64,000 bases of DNA from Mesorhabditis belari. Taxonomy: Eukaryota > Nematoda > Chromadorea > Rhabditida > Rhabditidae. A program made the translations under genes and the position numbers. Shown piece by piece: positions 22,374-33,291 of this stretch; position 1 is the stretch's first letter, and every line of letters begins with the position of its first letter. The DNA lies in the NCBI GenBank assembly GCA_958450365.1, contig CAUEEP010000938.1, forward strand, positions 868,001-932,000. The letters are read 5' to 3'. The notes beneath the pieces are model-generated. The model searched no databases, was not told where the DNA came from, and saw only the letters and a program-made list of their open reading frames with translations.

Positions 22374-25000
22374 ACAAGCAATGCGTTGAAGACTTTTACG
22401 CGCGAGGGTTCAAAACGAAGTCCTGAGTGTTCAAAAACGAGTCTCCATACATAGGGTACAAAGAAGTCGATGGTATTCTCATCTTCGACGTATCTGAATT
22501 TGTAGCCTTTTCAGGTTAGGTGCGTAACTTACCTGAATTTAAGATCAGGAAACTTTTGCAAACGATCGGTCCTCCAGATCAACACTTCATCATCTATCGC
22601 ATTCATAATAGAACTAGTTCCTGAAAGCGACATAATGTGTTTTTAAAGGGACACTACCATCAGAAATTCCTTCAATCTTGGTCGAAAAATGCTCGATTAC
22701 CGACCATATATTTTTTAGCAAATCCTGAAAGGGGATGTAAATATTTCTTCAAAAAAAAGTCATTTTTTCATTTTACCTACCTGAAACATTGGATGGTCTT
22801 TCAGATTATCGAAGAGTTTTCGGTGATAAAGTAGGGTGTAAATGAGATTTGCATTGTATCGAAGTCGTGATGTCAAGACCGTGTTGATGATTTCAAGGAG
22901 TGTTCGGATTCCCTCCTCCAATACGGTAATATCATCGCTCTAAAATCAAAAATTCTCCAGTGTTTTTGTTTTAACTTGCATAGTTGTTCTGTCCTTCATC
23001 AGTTTGCGTCTCAAGTGATTCTCGGAGAAGTTCAACCAGTTTCGCATGGCGTTTTGTGAGTAGCTAAAACGGTCTTTCCAAATGTAAATCTTGAAGTTAC
23101 CTCAAGCAATCCGACCATTTTCTGGCATACGACTGGGTTCAAATTCTTAAAAGCTGAAGCCAAATTTGCCAATGCGGCGAGGGAATTTGTATGTAGATAA
23201 CGATCCTGTAGATGGTTTGGCTTGTAAAGTTTTTTCGATTTACCTTTGTTCGGATCGCATTCTTTTGCAATGTGCGAATGAAAACCAAAATTGTAAGTCC
23301 ACCTAAGGAAATGTCTCCGATCGGACGATCAGAATCAATCCAATCTCCTTTCACCATCTGTAAAGACAGTTGGTTTCGGGTTGGTTTGGTTCGGAACTAC
23401 CGTTTCATGAATTATTTTGCAGAAGAAGTCGTCTTCCGATAGAATCAAAACTGCGATTAACGCCAGATACATATGGTGAGCATTAGCAGATTGTGAGTTG
23501 GCTCCGTTGTGAAGTATTTTGAGAACTGGTAGTACCTAGGTTGCATTTAATTTTTTTTGAATAGGGCTTTTGTTTACCAATTTTTCTAGATTGATCCTGC
23601 TCAAAACATAATTCCGAAATCCAATATTTCGGTGCAAAAGCATATATAAGAGCAGCATAGGTGGTTCCTGAAGTCATTGCTCTTAATTTTCAATTTGCGA
23701 AAAAGAACCTGCTCAACGGTTGAGCACAATCTTTCGTATAAGGCATTGTAATCAAGTTTAAAAGTGATTATTGGTGTAGGCATCGTTGAGATTTCTGCGA
23801 ATATTAAGACTGATAGGATTGTTATGGTAACACGAACCTTGAGAATTTTGAAACTGTGCTAAAGTTTCTTTGAAAGGATTCTTTTCTTGAGAGTTATGAC
23901 ATGCCAATGCAAGCGCCAGCAATAAGGAAAGACTTCCAAGAGATAAAGCTGGTTGTTGTGTTTCCTGCAAGTTGTTTGTTGCTTTTTTCAAACTTTTCTT
24001 ACCTCAGAATCGTCGAGTCCAGCAGCAAGTGTCACCATGTTCCACAAAGAACCTAGACGCTTATTCTTGGAGTTAGGGCGCTTAATTTACCTGCTAACCC
24101 AAGGACAATGCTTTCTGGCTTCTTTATTTGGTTTGGACCCAGATATTCTTCATTGTGAACCAAATAATTCGTTAGCAACACCTTGATGAAAATTGTAGAA
24201 GTTTCTTCGCTGAAAATTCGTTGATAAACATTGTTCATTTTAGGATTGCCTGACGTTTTTTCTAATAAGAAGTAGTTGAAGACTTGAGATTTTTGTAAAA
24301 GTTCATCTTTGTACAACTGCGAGCTGAGGATCGCCAAACAAGTTCTCACGGCTTCAATTTGAATGGGCACTGTTAGATCACTAAAATTGTTTTTATGATG
24401 TTTTGAGATTTTTCCAACTTAGTCGGCATCCGAATAATCAAATCAACTAGGTGATGGATCAATTTTTGTAACAGACAGTACGAATCTGAAATTTTTCATA
24501 GTTTAAACATTTTCCTGTAGCTATTCTCACCAGTTTCAACAACACTTGGCTCTATAGAGTACTGATAAACTTTAATCAGTTCATCTTCGGGAAGGCGTTG
24601 GCAAGAATATTTGATCACATAGTGTAGAATTGTGAGAGCATTTACAACTTGAAAAGTCAATTTCTTTCTGAAAAATGGAATCATTAGTAAAGTCCTAAGC
24701 CAATAAATCCCACTTTTCTTCTACGAGTGAGCTGAGAAGCTCGTCGACCATTTCAAAAAATTTGTGCAAAAATCCGGAGAGATTGCGGGAGACTTGAGAG
24801 TTATCAATTAGGGATTCCACAAAGTTTTGTGCAATTCTATCAACTTGTTTGATGATTTCTGAATCCCGTTCATCAATTTCCAGATGGAATGTGAACAGAT
24901 CATTCCAAAAAGTGTCATCGGTTATTTCTTTGGCTCCGCAAAATTTCTTGAGTGCTTCATTGTCCTCTAACTTTGTTGTGCTGCTTACAACTCCTCCCAT
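22374..25000 (-). CDS. Dymeclin
   Basis: Homologue of human DYM, a peripheral Golgi protein linked to ER-Golgi traffic and mutated in Dyggve-Melchior-Clausen dysplasia. The start MGGVVSSTT keeps the N-myristoylation glycine of the family. Recognisable blocks in order are FCGAKEITDDTFWNDLF, LTNYLVHNEE, LSLGSLSLLLALALA with NPFKETLAQFQNSQ, a central ISLGGLTILVFIRTLQ stretch (human SLGSLLILVVIRTIQ) and the C-terminal YVEDENTIDFFVPYVWRLVF. The protein is interrupted by many 40-50 bp introns. The stop chosen is the TGA at 22374-22376. An alternative splice of a 40-bp intron just before it would extend the protein to a TAA at 22275. Convergent with the TMEM60-like gene. Confidence 0.88.
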
Positions 25001-25353
25001 AAATCTGAAAGTTTTCCTAGTTAAAGAAAACGAAAAAAAACAACGAAAAAATTATGACACAAACTTGAGCTAATATTCTCAAACAAGATAAAAGATTGTG
25101 ATAAGGAACAAGCTCTTATGAAATGTTTTTCAATGCGTGAGATATCTAGAGCACACACGTTGGCGGCCCATTTTCAAACGTAGTTTGTACTTTATGGAAC
25201 TTTGATTTGATTTGCTCGCTCTTTGTGCTGGTAGAGAATGTGTTAAAGAGTCGAAAGGAAAGGCATCACACAACTTTAATAACTTCTATTTGTGAACAAA
25301 TCAAGAAAATTTTGCGATTAATGCTAATTAATGGTTATTTTCTGTATTAAGGC
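25001..25353. promoter_or_regulatory. Divergent intergenic region (dymeclin / PIG-M)
   Basis: 353 bp between divergent start codons; presumably holds both promoters. Nothing recognisable beyond AT-rich sequence. Confidence 0.35.
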
Positions 25354-27156
25354 ATGTCTTCAGCAAGTACCAACAAGAAAGAGGAATATTGGACACGAAA
25401 CAAGGTAGTTCAAGGCCATTTTCTCTGGATAATACTCCTTTTTAGATATTGCTCATAGCTTTCGTAGTGCGAGTGTGCCTCATTTTGTACGCTCTTGTTC
25501 ATGATTATGTTTTTGAGGTTGGTGATGGAATACATATTTTTCTATTCTTATTGACTTTAGGTCTCTTTCACGGATATCGACTATGTTGTTTTCTCGGATG
25601 CCGCAAGACATGTTGCTAATGGTGGTTCCCCATACGATAGAGCCACTTACAGGTTATCTTACAAAGTTTATTTACATGAAAAATTTAGATATACACCTTT
25701 TCTTGCTATGATTTTGGTGGGCAATCAAATATGGAAAGATTTCGGTAAAATTTTTCTTTTAAAGATGCATCGGGACTTTAGGAAAGTTGCTCTTTTGCAC
25801 CTGTGATATCATTGTTGCATGGCTGTGCCTGGAAATCAATGAAATACTGGCCAAAAAGAGGTACATCAAAACCAAAAGCTATAGCTGCTATTATTTTTAG
25901 TGGAAAAGAGCAAAACCTTCTTCCGGTTGTACTCTTTTGGTTGGCGAACCCGCTCACTGCTGTAATTTCGGCGCGAGGTAGCTCAGATTCGATCGTTTGC
26001 CTTGCCGTTTTGCTGGTCTTACTTTTGTTATTGAAGGAAAAGGTCATTAGAAACAAAATTTACTTAATTAAACAATTAATTTTAGATTTGGTTGGCGGCG
26101 TTAGCAAATGGTCTCCTGGCAATTCATTTGAAGATCTATCCAGTCATATATTTACCGTCAATTTATTTTTGGATCTTAACAAATGGTAAACGATAATTTG
26201 TTGATAATAACTTTTTTTAATTTAGGTGGACGTAGTACTCTGAGTTCAGTTATTGACATGACCGGATTGTTTTCTTTCGTTAAATCATGGATCTCACGCA
26301 AAGGATTGATCTTTGTTTTTGTAAGCAAATAATGTTAGCTTTTTTTAAAAAGAACTCATTCAGGTTAGTCTTTCATCATTTGCGCTTGTCGTTGCGCTTT
26401 TTTGGAATATTTACGGCGATCAGTTCTTGGAAGAATTTCTGCTGTATCATGTGAAAAGACGGGATATTCGCCATAACTTTTCTCCGTATTTCTACTTGCT
26501 TTATCTGGTAATTGTTTTCTTCAAAACTTCAAACCACTGCGATTCAGGTGGATGGTTATCAAATAGGATCAAAAATATGCGGCTTTGTAGCGTTTTTGCC
26601 ACAAATAATTTCGATGTTTGTCTTTGCTTTTAGGTTTGTTTTAATTTGAAATTGAATCAAATCATGAATTTAGCTATTATGACGATTTGCCGTTTTGCTG
26701 GTTCATGACAACCTTTGCATTTGTGTCATTTAATAAGGTAAGGGATTTTTTTAACTTCGATTTGTCTAGTTTTTATGGTTTATTTAGGTTTCGACTAGTC
26801 AATATTTTATTTGGTACATCGTCTTTCTTCCATTGATAGCAAATCGAATACAAGTGCGTGCTTTTCAATTTTACTTTTTTAAAATTCGATTTAGATCAGT
26901 AGTAAACGAGCCGCTGTTTTGATATCAATATGGTTTATATCTCAAGGAATATGGCTGTTTTTTGCTTATCTCTTCGAGTTTCGGGTAAGTTGGCGAAAAA
27001 ATGTTCTTAAATAAGTATCCAATTTAGGGTTATAACACACTTGCCTTCATTTGGATCTCAAGCTTATTGTTTCTTCTCACAAATTGTATCATTATGCGCC
27101 AGATCTCCTCGTATTACAACCCTGATCAAGCAGCGAATCACTTAAAGGCTAATTAA
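25354..27156 (+). CDS. GPI mannosyltransferase 1 (PIG-M)
   Basis: Adds the first alpha-1,4 mannose to the GPI anchor precursor in the ER lumen, using dolichol-phosphate mannose. About ten exons join to a protein of roughly 410-420 aa with many membrane segments. The GT-C catalytic DxD is D46-I-D48 in [18 protein letters not shown], in the first luminal loop, followed by the family signature [17 protein letters not shown]. Further PIG-M blocks are [39 protein letters not shown] and the second-half motif [12 protein letters not shown]. The stop is TAA at 27154-27156. An AATAAA-like signal follows at 27180 and the next gene starts 132 bp on, as expected for an operon lead gene. Confidence 0.9.
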
Positions 27157-27288
27157 GTTCAGTTTAATTATGTGTACTCAATAAATATTTTATTATGTGT
27201 GCTTTGTTTATTCGTTGGGTTTTGAGGCCAAATTTTTTTGCTTTTAAGTGTCTCAATTTGCATCTTTTTTATGGCGAGTTTTTTTTAG

Positions 27289-29213
27289 ATGCTTCAGCGA
27301 GTTTTCACTCGCAATTTCTTCCCTGTTGGCCTTCGTTCCGTCTCCTCAAATCCTCGTATCGATGTTGAAGGTGAATTGTTGTAAAACTATTACACATTCC
27401 ATGACAAGGAATTAAAAAAGCTTTAAACATCATCAGAGTTTAATGCTTACTTTTAAGGCCGCTTCCCTCCACCGGTAACCCAGTTGAATGAGCATGAATT
27501 GATGTTCCAAGATAATGGTGAGCCTTGACATTTCTTTTCATTAATGCATTTTTATAGTTCGTCGTTTTGCCAACAATGTGATCAAACCGATAGTTCGTGA
27601 AATGGACGATAAAGCCCAGATGCATCAAAGCGTTATTACAGGTGAACTAATGTAGAAAAGTGTGGTAATGTTTTTAGTTTAGGCTCATTCGAAAATGGCT
27701 TCATGGGTGTCGAGGTTCCAGAGAAGTATGGCGGGCCGGGATCCTCTTTTTTTGATACGGTCATCGTTGTGGAGGAGTTAGCAAGAGTACAGAGAAACTT
27801 TATTGACGGGTATCGCATGAACAATTTTAGATTGACCCGTCGGTTTCCGTTTTTGTTGATGTGCAAAATACTCTCGTTGGCCCTCTTGTGATGACTCTTG
27901 GTTCGGAAGAGCAAAAACAAAAATATCTTCCAAGAATTTGCACGGATTGGGTTAGATTACAATAAATTACTAATAATTATCGGTTTTAGATTGGTTCTTT
28001 CTGCCTCTCAGAAGCTAGCAGTGGATCTGATGCATTCGGGTTGAAGACTGTTGCGAAACAGTATGAGTTAGCAAGTTATTACGGAAAATATTAATTCAGA
28101 GACTGTGATGATTTTGTAATTAACGGCAACAAACTTTGGATCACAAATGCGGGACATGCAAGCTTTTTTTTGGTTTTTGCCAATGCAGACACTTCCAAAG
28201 GGTATAAGGTCTGGTTCCTATTTGGTTCGAATAATTTTATTTTTTAAGGGGATCACTTGCTTCCTTGTTGATCGTGATGCGCCCGGTGTCAGCGTTGGAA
28301 AAAAGGTTTTGCTTCACGTTTCACAATAGCTGATACAATTGTTTAGGAAGACAAACTGGGAATTCGAGCTTCTTCTACATGCCCAGTTCACTTTGACAAT
28401 GTCAGGGTGCACAAAAGTGCAATCCTCGGTGATTATGGAAAAGGTAAAAGATTTTTATTTTTGGTCCAAAAATTTTAAACATTTTAAGGTTACAAATACG
28501 CCATTGAATGCCTGAACGCTGGTCGAATTGGTATGTGGATTTAAAATATTTTTTGTTTTTCATGTTTCTAAACATAAAAGTTTAGGTATTGGTGCTCAAA
28601 TGCTTGGTCTTGCCCAGGTAATTTGAACTTTTAGAGAAGTTTGCAATAAATTATAGGGTTGCTATGATGTTACGATCCCATATCTTCAAGAAAGAAAGCA
28701 GTTTGGTAGCCGGCTCATCGATTTCCAGGTTAGTTTTTGATTGCTTACTGATGTCAGAGCGTAATTTTTGTTGGCTGGAGGCATCTTAAATCAATTTCCA
28801 GGGAATGCAACATCAAGTGGCCCAAATCGCCGTCGAAATTGAGGCTGCGCGTCTCCTAGTTTACAATGCCGCTCGTATGAAAGAAAATGGTATCAACTTC
28901 GTGAAACAGGTACTTTTACGAAAACTATTTTATTGGGTTAAAACTGTTGTATTTTAGGCGGCTATGGCTAAACTCTATGCTTCTCAAGTGGCAACTACAT
29001 GCACATCAAAGTGTGTCGAATGGTTGGGAGGTGTTGGATTTACAAAAGAATTCCCGGCTGAGAAGTTCTACAGGTTAATTTAAAACGGTCTTGCATTAGC
29101 CATACATTTTTAGAGACTCCAAGATTGGCACGATTTATGAGGGTACTTCTAACATTCAGCTCAATACAATCGCCAAGCATGTCGACTCGGAGTATGCGAA
29201 TCGTGGAAAATAA
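27289..29213 (+). CDS. Short/branched-chain acyl-CoA dehydrogenase (ACADSB-like), mitochondrial
   Basis: FAD enzyme that dehydrogenates 2-methyl-branched (isoleucine-derived) and short acyl-CoAs and passes electrons to ETF. The N-terminus [20 protein letters not shown] is Arg-rich, as in a mitochondrial presequence. In order: the alpha-helical N domain ([16 protein letters not shown]), the beta domain with the FAD-binding [15 protein letters not shown] and WITNAGHA, and the C domain with [12 protein letters not shown] and the catalytic glutamate in [17 protein letters not shown]. The region [17 protein letters not shown] reads properly once a 44-bp intron beginning gtacag is removed. Most introns are under 70 bp. 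The start codon directly follows a ttttttag acceptor 132 bp after PIG-M. Confidence 0.92.
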
Positions 29214-29460
29214 TTTCAGTTGTGTATAAAATTGCTTAGATTGTCATGTTTTCGTATACTTTTGCTCATTAGTGATACGTTTACTTGCATTTTAGGAATG
29301 TGATTACTTTTCTTTGAATAATTACGGTTTTTGATTGATGGTGTCTTTTTGAATAAAGTTTATGGTATACGTGCTCTAGTTAAAAATTTTAAGTCAACTT
29401 TCAGTAATTACTTAACAACTATTGGCACAGGAGCTTTTTTTGCCTGTACACAACATTTAG

Positions 29461-30737
29461 ATGGTATTTTATTTGATTGGGCTCGGGTTAGGTGATGTTG
29501 AGGACATCACGGTAAAAGGTGAGTTTACTTAACAATTTTTCAATTATGTTTTCAAAGGCTTAAACGTTGTTCGAAAATGTAAACGAGTCTACTTGGAGGC
29601 TTATACATCAATTCTCTGCTATGGCCTGGAAAAGAAGCAACTCGAGGAGTATTATGGGCGAGATGTCATCGAGGCTGATAGAACAACGGTAGAACAAAAT
29701 TCAGGTTTTTTTTTGCTCTTTTATTATGCAAATTTTAGTTTTAGACGAGATTTTGACAGACGCGGATACAGAAGATGTAGCAATGCTTGTCGTTGGAGAT
29801 CCCTTTGGAGCCACTACTCATGCCGATCTCGTCTTGAGAGCAAAGGTTAAATTTGTTTTTTTTTCTTTTTAATGAGTAGTTGTTTCAGGAAAAGGGAATT
29901 GTCGTTAAAGTCGTTCACAATGCATCAATAATGAATGCAGTTGGATGCTGTGGGCTACAGGTAAACAATTTTTAAAAACTCAGTACGCTAATTGATTTTT
30001 AGCATTTTTTTATTCCAGGCTTAAAATTTTTAACCTTTAATGTTCTATATAGATTTATTGGTTATTGCTTTTCAGTTGTACAACTTTGGAGAAACCGTAT
30101 CTATCGTCATGTGGTTGGACAATTGGGAACCGGATAGTTACTATGACAAGTTTGTTATTTAATGTAATAAAAACGCAATTTCTCAGAATTGCGATTAATC
30201 TTTCCAAAGGCTTACACACTTTATGTCTACTTGACATTAAAACAAAGGAACAAAGCGTCGAGAATATGATGAGGTAAATATTTTGCATTTTACTCAAAGC
30301 ATACATTGGTTTTAGAGGAAGAAAGGTTTACGAGCCTGCCCGATATCTGACTTGTTCCGAAGCATGCAAGCAGTTAATAACGGTAGTGTAAAAGGCATAA
30401 TCTTAACTGATTTTCATTTTCAGATAAGTAAACGAAAAAGGGAGGAGGGGACGGAACCCATTTATACGGAAAATACACGTGTTGTAGGGTTAGCTCGAGT
30501 CGGATGGGACGATCAAAAAGTGGGTTTGAATTGGAAATTTAGCAGTTTTATTGGAATCACGCTCATGCCTTTTTTTTTTGCACATTATCCATTACCCAAT
30601 TTTAGATAGTTTCTTGTTCAATGTTGGAAATGTGCTCAGTCGATATGGGTCCACCACTTCATTCACTTATTATCCCCGGGAATACACATCCGCTAGAAGA
30701 CGATATGCTTGCCACTTTCGCCTTGAAAACTTTGTGA
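29461..30737 (+). CDS. Diphthine methyl ester synthase (DPH5)
   Basis: SAM-dependent methyltransferase that methylates the modified histidine of elongation factor 2 during diphthamide synthesis. About eight exons join to roughly 275 aa. The start [20 protein letters not shown] is the conserved Gly-rich opening. [33 protein letters not shown] and [11 protein letters not shown] form the SAM and substrate pocket. The C-terminal half has ARVGWDDQK and [19 protein letters not shown]. The start codon abuts a catttag acceptor and lies 247 bp after the acyl-CoA dehydrogenase stop. It is plausibly the third gene of a PIG-M, ACADSB and DPH5 operon; the three functions are unrelated, as is common in nematode operons. 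Confidence 0.93.
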
Positions 30738-31473
30738 TTTTGTATTTTTGTTGATTGTTGATATTGTTTGATCATTTGTTTGTTGTTATTTTTGTTGTCG
30801 TTTTAATAAAGACAAAATTTCTATAATTTTCAATTCAATTTCAATTGTTTTTCCTTTCAAGCTATACCTTCTGTTGTGTCTAGTATGCTTTGTGCAGCAC
30901 AAGAAAAATGGGAGAAGGGGAGATATTTATCAATCCGGGCGATCGGCTGATGCAACTTATCAAATCGGTGAAAAGCCATTTGGTTTATTGAACTCTTTTA
31001 ACCGAAAGCGCTATAAATGGGCCAGAGTTGTTGAAATTTTGTCTGTCAACATGCTTTGATCTTGATTTCGTTTAGTTATCTAAACCAAAAAGCCCTTAGA
31101 AGATTCTGTTTTGCATTCAATTTTCGTAATTTGCATCTATTTTCAACCCGGTTCGCAATAATTGCTAGAAATTGTCAGTTTTTTGAAAGCTAAATACTAT
31201 TTAACGTGCCCTATAAACGATCGATTTAGCGCGCGAAAACGGGAGCTTTTTTGAGACCGTTGAACAACAGCTCACATATTAAGGTCTATCTCGTCCCCAT
31301 TTATGAGATTTCTCTCTTCTTCGCCACTCAACTCTTATCTTCTCGCCGTTCGCTTCTATTCGAATACCGGCAAGCCTTTCTTTTTATTTATCTTTCTTTA
31401 TTTCTTTTTATTTATTTCTTTTTATTTTATTTATTTTAAAGCTTGAAAGAAAATTCACAATTATTTAGCTAAA
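30738..31473. promoter_or_regulatory. Intergenic region upstream of MsrA
   Basis: 736 bp with an AATAAAG-type polyadenylation signal for DPH5 at about 30806 and a T-rich tttatttatttctttt run at 31380-31438 before the MsrA start. No RNA gene or extra coding sequence was seen. Confidence 0.4.
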
Positions 31474-33058
31474 ATGTCACTGGAAACGGCCTACTTTGGG
31501 ATGCAATGCTTCTGGGGAGTCGAGTCTTCGTTCGCCAAGATTCGGGTAGATTGATTTACGGAATTTTGATAAAACGTAACTGGCAAATTCGAAAAAAAAA
31601 TGATTTAATAAAAAATTTTGATTAATACGTAAACTTTTGACATCTTGCACACCATTTGTAAGGTTTTCATTTGATAAGTCCAATTAAAAGCTTGTATCCA
31701 TGCCAGGTTGGCAAAAAAAAAAAACAAGAAATAGTGGAATAAGTTCAGTTTAAAAATAACTACCTACATCTGTGTTTTGCGTATACATGATCCATTCTTT
31801 ACAGGGAGTGAAAAAGACGAGAGTCGGATATGCTGGTGGAACGACACCGAATCCAAACTATCGAGATATTGGAGATCATACAGGCTCGTAATATTTTAAT
31901 GATTTTAATACAATTTAATTTATTCTTGTACTTTTTGCCTAAAAATATTGTCTACTCAATCAAATCAAGACTAATAGTAAAAGGCTTTGGTTGATAGCAA
32001 GTCACAAATTTAGCTTTTACGTTTAGAGTTACATAACATAACATTTAGAGTTACATTCAAGTGCTACAGTACCCTACACTTTACAGTACCCCTGTCATTT
32101 TAGAAATCACCGAGGTGCGATTCGATCCGGCCGAGGTCGACTACCGCACCGTTTTGGCGTGGTTTTGGAAGAGACACGATTCGACTGAAAAGTTCTAAGA
32201 GACAAGAAAACTATTTCAATCCAACTATTCTAGGCACAAGAAGCAATATCAGAGCGCCATTCTCTACACGAGCGATGAGCAAAAAGCGGCTGCTGAGGAA
32301 ACGGCTAAAGAAGTCGAGGTTTGTCGAAGAGAAATTAAAGTAGTATTCTAGTATTCTAGGCTAAAAAGGGTCGCCCGCTTGACACGTACATCCAGAAATT
32401 CGATAAATTCTACCAGGCCGAGGACTATCATCAGAAATATTGGCTACGAGGACGGGGACAGTATATTCATGATGTAAGTGAAGGGAGAGGTGCTCAATTA
32501 ACTCAGACACTACATAGTTTCTTGAAGGTTTGCTCTAGTTAGAGCATTTAAATCATTTTTTCTAATCTATAGTTAGCTATATTGCCAAATACGTCACCGT
32601 TGAATTGGTGCCTTATGATGTACTGTTACTGTTAATACTTATGATGTAACGGTACATCATCATTACTAACAGTACTAACAATCAGCTCACTCAATTTACA
32701 GCTCGGTTTGGATAACGCGAACTTGGCCGACTCGTATCTAGCGACGAAGTTGAACGCCTATTTGGCTGGATACACCGATTTCACGTGAGTATTTTAAGTA
32801 AAAATTCATCGACTAGCGATTTTTTGATAGAGCTAGCAGATTGTCGATCCGAGCCCTGGTCCTCAAGGCAATAAACCATGACTGGTCAAGCCAAGGCTAG
32901 AATCAAGGATCAGACCAACCTCTATCAAAACCAAATATCAAATTTTTTTCAGTGAACTTGATCAATTGGCCGCTGAGCACAAGATTCCCGAGGATCTCAT
33001 CACGGACATCAAAGAGATCGCCAACAATGGAGGTGATCCAAGAAATTGTCACCATTGA
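31474..33058 (+). CDS. Peptide methionine sulfoxide reductase A (MsrA)
   Basis: Reduces methionine-S-sulfoxide in proteins or free form, repairing oxidative damage in the cytosol. Seven exons join to about 208 aa. The active-site motif is C12-F-W-G in YFGMQCFWGVESSFAKI. The glycine-rich loop is VKKTRVGYAGGTTPNPNY, and GDHTEITEVRFDP contains the conserved substrate-pocket His/Glu. HKKQYQSAILYTSDEQK and QAEDYHQKYW are the usual downstream blocks. The tail ends NCHH. The intron after the first G of GDHTE appears to use a GC 5' splice site (gctcgt). The gene converges on the phospholipase gene, with 233 bp between stop codons. Confidence 0.92.
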
Positions 33059-33291
33059 GATTGCTTTGCGATATTCTAGCCTTATTTCATCTGGTGCCAA
33101 TAAAGATATTGATAGAAGACTTTATTCGGAATACCTCGTAATTTATGGCCTATAAATATCAAAATCATTCAACTTTGGAGACCTTTTGTGAGAATTTGTT
33201 TGATGAAACATTGACTCAATGATAGAAATGTTGTGGTCGGTTGAGGAAACGACGGACACCGTTGCATCTGGAAAAAGTTGAGATACGAATT

